Of a stretch of 14,371 nucleotides of DNA, positions 5,971-12,837 are shown piece after piece. Positions within the stretch are counted from its first letter, which is position 1. Each line of letters opens with the position of its first letter. A program made the translations under genes and the position numbers. The notes under the pieces are model-generated. The model had not been told where the DNA came from and made no database searches. It saw only the letters and a program-made list of their open reading frames with translations. This DNA comes from Bacilli bacterium (lineage in GTDB: Bacteria > Bacillota_I > Bacilli_A > RF39 > UBA660), in assembly GCA_016296435.1 (NCBI GenBank), contig JAEDJI010000018.1, positions 1 to 14,371 on the forward strand, given 5' to 3'.

Positions 5971-7629
5971 ATCTTGATTAATTAAATTAATAAGTTCATC
6001 TGTATAAGTAGATGTTCTTTTTGTATTATCTGCAAGCTCATTATTATTAATATCAACAGAACTGATGTTATTATCATATGAATCTTTCCACAAATCTTTA
6101 TTATCATTAGTACTATTCAAGGAACTATCTATTTTAAATTCATTATTACTATTTAAAACATTAGTATTTACAGAATTAATGCCAACTTCAGTATTAGTAT
6201 CTATATTATTAACTCTTAAAGAATTAAAAATATTATTATTAATTTCATTATTTTTAATAGGCTCTACATTATCTAAAGCATCATTTTTAATACTATTAGT
6301 ATTACCACTAGGAATATTAACGATGTTATTAGACTTTATATTATTATCATTTAATTTCTCATCAATAATATCAATACCAATGTTTTCTGGTGCATCATTC
6401 ACTATAGTATTAAGCTCACTAGCTTTTGAACTAAATACATCGTCAACATCATCATCTAAATCAACTAGCTTAAATACTTCTTCAAAAGTAGTGACACCAT
6501 TCATAATTTTTATAAGTCCATCTTGAAGAAGAGTTTTAACACCTTTTTGATAAATAAGTTTTCTAAGAGTATGTCTATCTATATCTTTATTTATTGCATC
6601 TCTTATTTCTTCATTAATAAGAAGTACTTCTTGCAAAGCAATTCTTCCTTTATAACCATTATGACATTCTTCACATTTTCCAGGCTCATAAACTTCATTT
6701 ATTTCAACACCAAGAGACTTTTGAAATATTTTCTTTTCTGCCTCAGTAGTAGGTCTTTTTTTAGCACATTTTTTACATAATCTTTTAGCAAGAGTTTGTG
6801 AAATTATTCCTTTTAAAGAACTAGCAAGTAAATATCTTTCAACATCCATATCAATAAGTCTTTCAATAGTAGTCAAAGAGTTATTAGTATGCAAAGTAGA
6901 CAATACTAAGTGTCCAGTAATTGAAGCACGAACTGCTATTTTAGCAGTCTCACTATCTCTTATTTCCCCGATTAGTACTATATTCGGATCTTGTCTCAAT
7001 ATAGAACGAAGTACATTAGCAAAATCAAGACCTATTTCAGGATTAACTTGTACTTGATTAATACCTTCAATGTTCATTTCTACTGGATCTTCAACAGTAA
7101 TTATATTAGTTTCCTCACGATTAAGTCTTTGTAATATAGAGTATACAGTAGTACTTTTACCAGAACCAGTGGCACCAGTAACTAAAATAATACCATTTGG
7201 ATTAGCAATCATCTTTAAAATAAGATTATAGTTTTCATCGGTAAAGCCAAGAGTTTCAAGTCCTTTTAAACTCATAGAATAATCAAGAATTCTTATTACA
7301 ACTTTTTCACCAAAAGAAGTAGGAAGTGCAGAAACACGCATGTCTAATTCTGTTTCTTCAATTGTAGTTTTAATCGCACCATCTTGTGGTAAACGAGATT
7401 CAGTAATATTCATTCCTGCAAGCAATTTAACTCTAGTTATTAAGTTTCTTTTGTACTTATTCTCAATTATTGCATAGTCCATCAAACTACCATCAATTCT
7501 TATTCTTATTTTTAAATAATTTTCCATTGGATCAAAATGAATATCACTTGCATTTCTCTTAACCGAGTCAATGATTATTTCATTAACAATATCAACAATT
7601 GGAATATTCAAAAAATCAAATTCTCTCAT
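5956..7629 (-). CDS. PilB/GspE/ComGA-type pilus assembly ATPase with long Asn-rich tail
   Basis: Secretion ATPase that drives assembly of type IV pili or competence pseudopili at the inner face of the membrane. In the 557 residues: an N2-type domain (ASDIHFDP at 27-34, RLPQDG at 79-84), Walker A GATGSGKST (152-160), the Asp-box region with TVEDPVE (178-184), Walker B IVLIGEIRD (217-225), a His box GHLVLSTLHT (239-248) and a four-Cys zinc site (C285/C288, C319/C322). The N1 domain of full PilB/GspE is missing, as in ComGA. From about residue 395 a 160-residue tail rich in Asn, Asp and Ser replaces the usual end; it looks disordered and ends in a short helix (TDELINLINQ). Start: the ATG at 7629 has AGAGGG 5 bases upstream; an in-frame ATG at 7650 has only a poor site and would add 7 residues. 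Divergent from two prepilin genes. Confidence 0.93.
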   Translation of the reverse strand: MREFDFLNIPIVDIVNEIIIDSVKRNASDIHFDPMENYLKIRIRIDGSLMDYAIIENKYKRNLITRVKLLAGMNITESRLPQDGAIKTTIEETELDMRVSALPTSFGEKVVIRILDYSMSLKGLETLGFTDENYNLILKMIANPNGIILVTGATGSGKSTTVYSILQRLNREETNIITVEDPVEMNIEGINQVQVNPEIGLDFANVLRSILRQDPNIVLIGEIRDSETAKIAVRASITGHLVLSTLHTNNSLTTIERLIDMDVERYLLASSLKGIISQTLAKRLCKKCAKKRPTTEAEKKIFQKSLGVEINEVYEPGKCEECHNGYKGRIALQEVLLINEEIRDAINKDIDRHTLRKLIYQKGVKTLLQDGLIKIMNGVTTFEEVFKLVDLDDDVDDVFSSKASELNTIVNDAPENIGIDIIDEKLNDNNIKSNNIVNIPSGNTNSIKNDALDNVEPIKNNEINNNIFNSLRVNNIDTNTEVGINSVNTNVLNSNNEFKIDSSLNSTNDNKDLWKDSYDNNISSVDINNNELADNTKRTSTYTDELINLINQDKDIN

Positions 7630-7686
7630 AAAATCCCTCTTTATTCTCATATTCTTTTAATTTGTACTAGAAATTATTATATAAAT

Positions 7687-7696
7687 ATTATATAAT
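7687..7696. promoter_or_regulatory. Palindromic divergent -10 region between the ATPase and pilin genes
   Basis: ATTATATAAT (7687-7696) is its own reverse complement and contains TATAAT on the plus strand (7691-7696) and on the minus strand (7692-7687). A second minus-strand TATAAT lies at 7681-7676. No clear -35 is seen on either side and the region is AT-only, so confidence is limited. Confidence 0.35.
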
Positions 7697-7726
7697 AGAT
7701 TTAGTAAATAATCAAGGGTGATTTGT

Positions 7727-9121
7727 ATGAAAATAAAAATAAATAATAAAGGCTTCGCATTAGCAGAAATTTTAGCAGTAACATTAGTAATGATGGTAAT
7801 ATTTACTGTACTATATAGTAATTTCATGCCATTATCTGGGGAATATGCAAAAAGTAAAAACTATAACGATATATCAAGTCAGTATGAATTACATTATTTT
7901 AGAAAATTATTTCAAGAATATATAACAGATGAAACACTATACCAACAAGTAAGTAGTGAGTTAGAAACAAATAAATATATTCTTTTAATAGGACAAGATT
8001 CAAATAGCAGTGAAAAGTCTTGTGATTCTTTAACTGGTACTAATCAAAATATATGTATTAATTTAAAAACAATATTAAATCCAACTTTAATATTGACTAA
8101 TTACAATATTTCACAATTAAAAAGTGAATTAAGACAAGATACTAATAAATTGTTGGCACTGAGGACTTATATATTAAGTTTGCCAGATTATAATGATAGA
8201 GATTCACAGCAAGAAATATATAGGTTAATTATAAAAACAGATTCTGGTTATGCTAATGTTAAATTAAAATATGAAAAAGATGATATACCAAAAATAGATA
8301 CAAAAAATGCAACAGAGTTTGTACAAGCAAATGTAGGACAAAATGGATTAGAACAAATAACTCATACAATTAATAATACATTACAAGTAGACAGTAGATT
8401 TAAAACAGAATATAGATATCGTGGAGGAAATGTATCAAACTATGTAACATTTAATAATGAAATATGGAGAATAATAGGAATAATACCTACTGAAGACGCC
8501 TCTGGTAATGTAGAAAATAGATTTAAAATAATAAAAGATACATCTATTGGAAACAAGAAATGGAACGAAACTTCATCAAATAATTGGACAACCTCAACAC
8601 TTAACACATACTTAAATAATGAATATTATAATACATTAAGTACTAATGCACAAAACATGATAGGAACAACAAAATATTATCTTGGAGGATATAATAATTC
8701 AAACATGACATCAGATATAATGTGGCAGTATGAAAGAAAAAACGAATCTAACAAAACAGGCTATTACTACGGAACAAACCCTATAATGCAAAATAGTGCA
8801 AATAAAAAAATAGCAATAATGTATGCAAGTGATTATGGATACGCAGCACCGAAAACATGCTCAAATAACTTATATGATTATAGTAGCTCTACAAATTGCA
8901 AAACAACAAATAATTGGTTAGATAAAGGAACAAGTACATGGCTACTTTCACAATATTCAGGCAATTCCAGCCGTGTGTTCCTTGCGTCATTAAGTAGTTA
9001 TGTCGGTAACAACGACGTCATCTACGAGTATGCCATTCGACCAACACTAACACTATCATCCAATGTAAAAATATCTGGTGGAAATGGAACAACTAGTAGT
9101 CCATATCAATTAACATTATAA
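7727..9121 (+). CDS. Large prepilin-like surface protein with C-terminal lectin-like domain
   Basis: A 464-aa protein with a class III/type IV prepilin signal: NNKG (6-9), then FALAE with Glu at mature position 5 (E14), then a hydrophobic helix to about residue 30. A prepilin peptidase should cut after G9. Residues 35-225 are polar and helical. From about 228 a domain starts (YRGGNVSNYVTFNNEIWRII) with several Trp, Tyr, Asn and Gly and two Cys (C378, C391). It closes with NNWLDKGTSTWLLS, a variable-looking stretch and AIRPTLTL, SSNVKISGG. This WL...RPxL order is typical of C-type-lectin/FGE-like domains in gut Firmicutes, some of them targets of diversity-generating retroelements. Start ATG 7727 is preceded by AAGGGTG; the earlier GTG at 7718 is part of that site. 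The next pilin gene starts 10 bases downstream. A minor pilin carrying an adhesin at its tip is the likely role. Confidence 0.85.
   Translation: MKIKINNKGFALAEILAVTLVMMVIFTVLYSNFMPLSGEYAKSKNYNDISSQYELHYFRKLFQEYITDETLYQQVSSELETNKYILLIGQDSNSSEKSCDSLTGTNQNICINLKTILNPTLILTNYNISQLKSELRQDTNKLLALRTYILSLPDYNDRDSQQEIYRLIIKTDSGYANVKLKYEKDDIPKIDTKNATEFVQANVGQNGLEQITHTINNTLQVDSRFKTEYRYRGGNVSNYVTFNNEIWRIIGIIPTEDASGNVENRFKIIKDTSIGNKKWNETSSNNWTTSTLNTYLNNEYYNTLSTNAQNMIGTTKYYLGGYNNSNMTSDIMWQYERKNESNKTGYYYGTNPIMQNSANKKIAIMYASDYGYAAPKTCSNNLYDYSSSTNCKTTNNWLDKGTSTWLLSQYSGNSSRVFLASLSSYVGNNDVIYEYAIRPTLTLSSNVKISGGNGTTSSPYQLTL
8960..9040 (+). other. Candidate DGR-type variable region inside the pilin gene
   Basis: Codons 412-436 of the pilin differ sharply from the rest of the gene. 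Bases 8961-9040 have 37 G or C of 80, against for example 14 of 60 in 8581-8640. Twelve of 25 codons end in C (GGC, TCC, AGC, TTC, GTC, AAC, AAC, GAC, GTC, ATC, TAC, GCC), all of which can arise from AAC by changing only adenines. The patch lies just before the conserved RPTLTL end of a lectin-like domain, where variable regions of diversity-generating retroelements sit. No reverse transcriptase or template repeat is in the window. Confidence 0.45.
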
Positions 9122-9131
9122 GGAGGTTCAT

Positions 9132-9608
9132 ATGAAATTAAATAATAAAGGAATAACTTTAGTTGAAGTAATAGTATCATTTGCACTTCTTATGATTATA
9201 CTTGTTGGACTATTTAATATAATAATGGAAGTTAAATCAGATGTTACTGATAAACAAATGGAAAAAGAATTCAAAGACTTTGATAATTTGATGATAGCAA
9301 GAATACAAGGAGATCTTATAAAAAATAAAGTCATAAGTTGTGATAATCCAACAGATAATAATAAATCAATAAGATGTTCCTCTGCTACCGGGGATATAAA
9401 TATAAAAATAGAAAATGGTAAAATAATATACAAAGGTCTTACTTATGAAATACCTTATTTTAGTGATGGTGAAATCCTATCACAAGGATCATCGAGTATT
9501 ATTGAGGTTTCTGACAATATTTTAACTATAACATTTAATTATGGCTATGTTGATGGTACAAACTCATTTGGATTTAAAATAGTCCATCCATTAGCAAACA
9601 TAGAATAA
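9132..9608 (+). CDS. Type IV prepilin-like protein
   Basis: A 158-aa protein with a clear prepilin leader: MKLNNKG, then ITLVE with Glu at mature position 5, then a hydrophobic helix (VIVSFALLMIILVGLFNII). Cleavage is expected after G7. The C-terminal part is a small beta-rich domain with two Cys (in SCDNP and RCSS) that could form a disulfide bond. It resembles minor pseudopilins of the ComG or PilV/PilW kind. It starts 10 bases after the large pilin gene with an ideal AGGAGG, so the two are one operon and probably partners in one filament or its tip complex. Its 3' end overlaps the convergent ylbJ gene by 35 bases. No PilC/GspF, PilD or major pilin gene is seen in the window. Confidence 0.9.
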   Translation: MKLNNKGITLVEVIVSFALLMIILVGLFNIIMEVKSDVTDKQMEKEFKDFDNLMIARIQGDLIKNKVISCDNPTDNNKSIRCSSATGDINIKIENGKIIYKGLTYEIPYFSDGEILSQGSSSIIEVSDNILTITFNYGYVDGTNSFGFKIVHPLANIE

Positions 9609-10518
9609 TTGACATGACTGCACTTATGATGCCATGGATAATTCTGGCAAATAGAAAGGGTAAATATCTTACTCCTTTTTTATTTAATATATTCATAATC
9701 TGTGTATGAATACAAAGACCACCAAAACTTATAAAAAATGTAGATAAAAATACTTTAAAATACAAATTATCATAAATAGATATAAGTCTTAGACCTGTAG
9801 TCATTTCAATAATTCCCTTAAAAAACATATTACAAGGTAAAATACTAATAATTATCTGGAAAGTAACAATGATACCAAATATTAAAATCATTGTATTAAT
9901 TGCATCCTTTATACTATTTAAAAAAACACTAAAAAAACTAGTGGTATTGATCTTATTAATAAGAACTTTAATACCTTTTCTAGTATCAATAACATCAGTT
10001 GAATTAGTTTTGTTATAATTTCTAAAAAGAAGTCCCACTAAAATATTACCTGTAATATGAGACACTAATATAATAAAACCTAAATTAATATTACCAAGAA
10101 ACATGATACCAACCGTATTTACAATAAATAAAGGATTGGAAAAAAAAGTAAATATCAATATCTTTGAGGCATCATGAGAATCAATTCTATTTTTTTCTAT
10201 TAACATATCAATATATTTAGCACTACTAGGAAAACCAGTAAGCATACTCATAAAAAAAACAAAACTAGCATCACTTTTTACTAAAAATAATTTATTGAAA
10301 AGTTTATAAAAAATACTGCATAAAAACTCGGGTATACCAATTTCTACTAAAATATATGATATAATAAACATAGGAAATAGTGATGGAAAAATATTTTTAA
10401 TAAATAGTTCATAACTGAAAAATATAGAATCATTTATAATACTGGAATTAGTAAATATAAAAAAAATAACAAATGATAAACAAAATAAAACAATTAATGA
10501 ATAAATTTTTTTTTTCAT
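9574..10518 (-). CDS. ylbJ: YlbJ-family sporulation integral membrane protein
   Basis: A 314-aa multi-pass membrane protein with the two nucleoside-recognition (Gate) type repeats of the YlbJ family. FPSLFPMFIISYILVEIG (44-61) opens the first, with TGFPSSAK at 94-101 and FSNPLFIVNTVG at 126-137. After a hydrophilic loop (167-185) a second membrane block follows, containing STFFISFGGLCIHTQI. In Bacillus subtilis YlbJ is made in the mother cell under sigma-E and is needed for heat-resistant spores, so this gene is one of the sporulation markers here. It is shorter than the Bacillus protein (about 400 aa). ATG at 10518 is preceded on the minus strand by GAGGAAAG. It is divergent from the YlbL-type protease gene; ylbJ and ylbL also lie close together in Bacillus. 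The 3' end overlaps the prepilin gene by 35 bases. Confidence 0.87.
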   Translation of the reverse strand: MKKKIYSLIVLFCLSFVIFFIFTNSSIINDSIFFSYELFIKNIFPSLFPMFIISYILVEIGIPEFLCSIFYKLFNKLFLVKSDASFVFFMSMLTGFPSSAKYIDMLIEKNRIDSHDASKILIFTFFSNPLFIVNTVGIMFLGNINLGFIILVSHITGNILVGLLFRNYNKTNSTDVIDTRKGIKVLINKINTTSFFSVFLNSIKDAINTMILIFGIIVTFQIIISILPCNMFFKGIIEMTTGLRLISIYDNLYFKVFLSTFFISFGGLCIHTQIMNILNKKGVRYLPFLFARIIHGIISAVMSIILCLLMDGLF

Positions 10519-10537
10519 ACTTTCCTCACTTTCCTGT

Positions 10538-10547
10538 TATAATTATA
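10538..10547. promoter_or_regulatory. Symmetric bidirectional promoter core between ylbJ and ylbL
   Basis: TATAATTATA is a perfect palindrome. Plus strand: TATAAT at 10538-10543 with TG at 10535-10536 and TTCATA at 10514-10519 (18-base spacer). Minus strand: TATAAT at 10547-10542. Both predicted starts fall 10-20 bases before the two Shine-Dalgarno sites, so one 10-bp element could serve both genes. Confidence 0.55.
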
Positions 10548-10565
10548 TTAAGGAGAAAAATATCT

Positions 10566-11579
10566 ATGAAAAATAAAATAATAACAAGTATTACAAACTT
10601 TTTTAATAAAAAAACAATAATTTATACTATAACACTAGCAATATTTATAACTATAATGCTTATACCAGTAGATTATTATATAACTATTGGTGGAGGAATA
10701 ATGAACCTTGATAAAGACATAAAAGTAACTAATGAAAAACAAAAAAAAGGAACAATTAATGCAACCTATGTAACAGAACTAAAGGGTAATGTTATAACAT
10801 ACTTATTATCATATATAATACCAAGTTTTGAAAGAGAAAAAATTAAAGATGTTACATACAAAAAAGAGACAAAAGAAAATTATGAATTTAGAGAAAAGAT
10901 GTATTTTAATCAATCAATAAATAATGCTATATTTGTAGCATACACTAACTCAAATAAAAAGATAACTACTAAAAGTAATGATTTATATGTAATATATATT
11001 GATGAATTTGCAACGACAAATCTAAAAATAAAAGATAAAATACTTGAAGTAGATAATATTAAAATAAATGATGCCTCACAAATTAAAGAAATAATAAGTA
11101 CTAAAAACGAAAATGATTATGTAGAAATTAAAGTTCAAAGAAAAAACAGTCAAATTATTACTAAAACAAAAATAAAAGTAATAGATAATGAAAAAAGAAT
11201 AGGAGTCTATATCCTAAATGATTATAACTACGATGTAGAACCAAAAATAATATTTGATTTTTCAGGTAAACAAAGTGGACCATCTGGAGGATTAATGCTT
11301 AGTTTATCAATCTATAATAAATTAAATAATACTGATATAACTAAAGGAAATAAAATATGTGGAACAGGTACTATTGATAAAGAAGGTGTAGTAGGAGAAA
11401 TTGGTGGAATAAAATATAAATTACAAGGAGCAAAAAGAAGAAAATGTGATATGTTTTTAGTACCAAAAGAAAACTATGATGAGGCATACAAAATTATAAA
11501 AGATAAAAACTATAAAATAAAATTATATAAAGTAGAAACATTTAATGATGCTTTAAAAATATTAAATAATTTTTTATGA
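10566..11579 (+). CDS. ylbL: YlbL/SepM-type membrane PDZ-Lon serine protease
   Basis: A 337-aa protein with one N-terminal membrane helix (18-35), an extracytoplasmic stretch, a degenerate PDZ domain (about 135-205) containing LKIKDKILEVDNIKI, and a C-terminal Lon-type (S16) protease domain. The catalytic dyad is visible: S240 in SGPSGG and K283 in GGIKYK. Their spacing of 43 residues equals that of Ser679/Lys722 in E. coli Lon. Family members process or degrade extracytoplasmic proteins: SepM trims a competence peptide in Streptococcus, and Bacillus YlbL degrades the cell-division inhibitor YneA. The start ATG at 10566 follows AAGGAG; the frame is open further upstream but that part runs through the promoter and antisense to ylbJ. 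No ATPase domain is present, as usual for the family. Confidence 0.9.
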   Translation: MKNKIITSITNFFNKKTIIYTITLAIFITIMLIPVDYYITIGGGIMNLDKDIKVTNEKQKKGTINATYVTELKGNVITYLLSYIIPSFEREKIKDVTYKKETKENYEFREKMYFNQSINNAIFVAYTNSNKKITTKSNDLYVIYIDEFATTNLKIKDKILEVDNIKINDASQIKEIISTKNENDYVEIKVQRKNSQIITKTKIKVIDNEKRIGVYILNDYNYDVEPKIIFDFSGKQSGPSGGLMLSLSIYNKLNNTDITKGNKICGTGTIDKEGVVGEIGGIKYKLQGAKRRKCDMFLVPKENYDEAYKIIKDKNYKIKLYKVETFNDALKILNNFL

Positions 11580-11716
11580 AGTAGATAAAGAATTCATGAG
11601 TAAATACTATTTTTATATGGATAAATAATCTGTAATAATGGGAATTATATAATAAGTTAGACAATAGAAGAATATTTCACCAAATAAAAATATAGTTAAA
11701 TAAATATATTAAATAC

Positions 11717-11745
11717 TTCAAAATAAATAATTAATATGTTAAAAT
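11717..11745 (+). promoter_or_regulatory. Promoter of the thioredoxin-like gene and trmL
   Basis: TTCAAA at 11717-11722, a 17-base spacer and TAAAAT at 11740-11745 with TG at 11737-11738. The predicted start is at about 11752, right before the AGGTGA Shine-Dalgarno. The gene-free stretch 11580-11716 holds nothing else that I can recognise. Confidence 0.5.
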
Positions 11746-11767
11746 ATAAAATGAGGTGACTAACTAT

Positions 11768-12271
11768 ATGAAAGAAGTAAAAACAAAAAACTATTTTGTA
11801 TTATTATTAATTATTATATCAACAATTATAATAAGTTTATACTTATTTTCATGGTATAGACAATATGATAATAATAAAATAAACAAACCAGTAATAACAG
11901 ATATTCTGATGGAAGTAAAATATGATAATCTGTCAAATATCCTGCAAGAAAGAGATTTTTTAGTAGTTTATATGTGCACTACTAGTGAGAAAAAATGTCG
12001 CAGTTTTGAATCAAAATTTAAAGAGTATATTACTACTAATAATCTAAATGATGATATAGTATATTTAAATCTTGGATTTAAGAATGATGAAAATGATTAT
12101 TGTAATAAAATATATAATAAATATAAAAGTAATGATTTAGTAAAAAAAGTAAATAAATATCCAACATTATTAATATTTAAAAATGGTAAAATAATAGATA
12201 TGTTATCGTCTGATGATAGTAAATTAACAATAAATGAAATAGAACAATTCCTAAAAGGATACGAAATATGA
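11768..12271 (+). CDS. Membrane-anchored thioredoxin-fold protein
   Basis: A 167-aa protein. Residues 10-28 form a membrane helix after a basic N terminus, so the rest should face outside. Residues 60-165 follow a thioredoxin-like plan: strand DFLVVYMC (63-70), helix, strand DIVYLNLGF (96-104), helix, then KYPTLLIFKNGK (130-141) with the cis-Pro position at P132, and a closing helix. The active-site CXXC is not present. Instead C70 and C77 are six residues apart (CTTSEKKC) and a third Cys (C112) lies later, so it is either a divergent redox protein or a binding module. The start ATG 11768 has AGGTGA 8 bases upstream; the GTG at 11756 lies within that site. The stop overlaps the trmL start by 4 bases (ATGA), implying coupled translation. 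Confidence 0.78.
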   Translation: MKEVKTKNYFVLLLIIISTIIISLYLFSWYRQYDNNKINKPVITDILMEVKYDNLSNILQERDFLVVYMCTTSEKKCRSFESKFKEYITTNNLNDDIVYLNLGFKNDENDYCNKIYNKYKSNDLVKKVNKYPTLLIFKNGKIIDMLSSDDSKLTINEIEQFLKGYEI

Positions 12272-12780
12272 TAAATATAGTACTATATCAACCTGAAATA
12301 CCTCAAAATACTGGAAATGTTATGAGGACATGTGTAGCAACTGGAGCAAAACTACATCTTATAAAACCACTTGGTTTTGAATTGGATGAAAAAAGAATAC
12401 GAAGAAGTGGGGTAAACTATATAGATAAATTAAAATACGAAGTCTATGAAAACTTTGAAGATTTTAAAAATAAAAATAAAGGAATATATTACTATTTCAC
12501 AAGATATGGTAAGAAACCTCATAGTAGTTTTAACTATAAAGAAGATAAAAACAAAGATATTTATTTAATATTTGGTAAAGAAAGTACTGGTATACCTAAA
12601 GAAATTTTACAAAAAGATTTAGAACATTGTATGAGAATACCAATGACTAGGGATGTAAGAAGTCTTAATCTTTCAAACTGTGTTGCAATAGTTTTATATG
12701 AAGTATTAAGACAATTAGATTATGATAATTTATTAAAATTCGAACCTCATAAAGGGGAAAACTTTATTGAAGAATTATAA
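12268..12780 (+). CDS. trmL: tRNA (cytidine(34)-2'-O)-methyltransferase TrmL
   Basis: SPOUT-class methyltransferase that uses SAM to methylate the ribose of the wobble base C/U34 in tRNA-Leu isoacceptors. The 170 residues have the usual length and all motifs: PEIPQNTGNVMR (9-20), the IRRSGVNY stretch (44-51), FGKESTGIP (102-110), and the knot-forming RSLNLSNCVAIVLYE (131-145) with the conserved Asn and Ser. It starts at an ATG overlapping the stop of the thioredoxin-like gene by 4 bases, with AAAGGA upstream. A terminator begins at its stop codon. No missing residues noticed. Confidence 0.96.
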   Translation: MINIVLYQPEIPQNTGNVMRTCVATGAKLHLIKPLGFELDEKRIRRSGVNYIDKLKYEVYENFEDFKNKNKGIYYYFTRYGKKPHSSFNYKEDKNKDIYLIFGKESTGIPKEILQKDLEHCMRIPMTRDVRSLNLSNCVAIVLYEVLRQLDYDNLLKFEPHKGENFIEEL

Positions 12781-12810
12781 GAAATAGACTTTGTCTTTTC
12801 TTATTTTTTT
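12779..12810 (+). terminator. Intrinsic terminator after trmL
   Basis: The arms 12779-12789 and 12793-12802 pair over 10 bp with one bulged T (12785) and a TTT loop, followed by a T-rich run to 12810. The stop codon of trmL overlaps its first bases, and the -10 of the ftsY promoter begins immediately after it. Confidence 0.7.
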
Positions 12811-12818
12811 GATATAAT
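12791..12818 (+). promoter_or_regulatory. Promoter of ftsY-ylxM
   Basis: TTGTCT at 12791-12796, a 16-base spacer, TATAAT at 12813-12818 with TG at 12810-12811. The -35 lies within the terminator stem, so the terminator and promoter are interleaved. The predicted start (about 12825) falls on the GGAGGT Shine-Dalgarno. Confidence 0.5.
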
Positions 12819-12837
12819 TCATATGGAGGTGTTAAAT

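Noticed and set aside
6065..6526. Open frame of 153 codons on the plus strand inside the ATPase gene
   Set aside because: It is antisense to the Asn/Asp/Ser-rich tail, consists of hydrophobic low-complexity residues expected from that bias, and has no ribosome-binding site.
8340..9120. Whole C-terminal domain of the large pilin as a recent horizontal insertion
   Set aside because: Only about 80 bases differ in composition; the flanking parts of the domain have the same AT-rich codon use as the rest, which fits local diversification better.
10473..10565. Upstream extension of the YlbL-type protein by 31 residues
   Set aside because: This part runs antisense through the start of ylbJ and across the promoter; the ATG at 10566 has AAGGAG and gives a normal N terminus.
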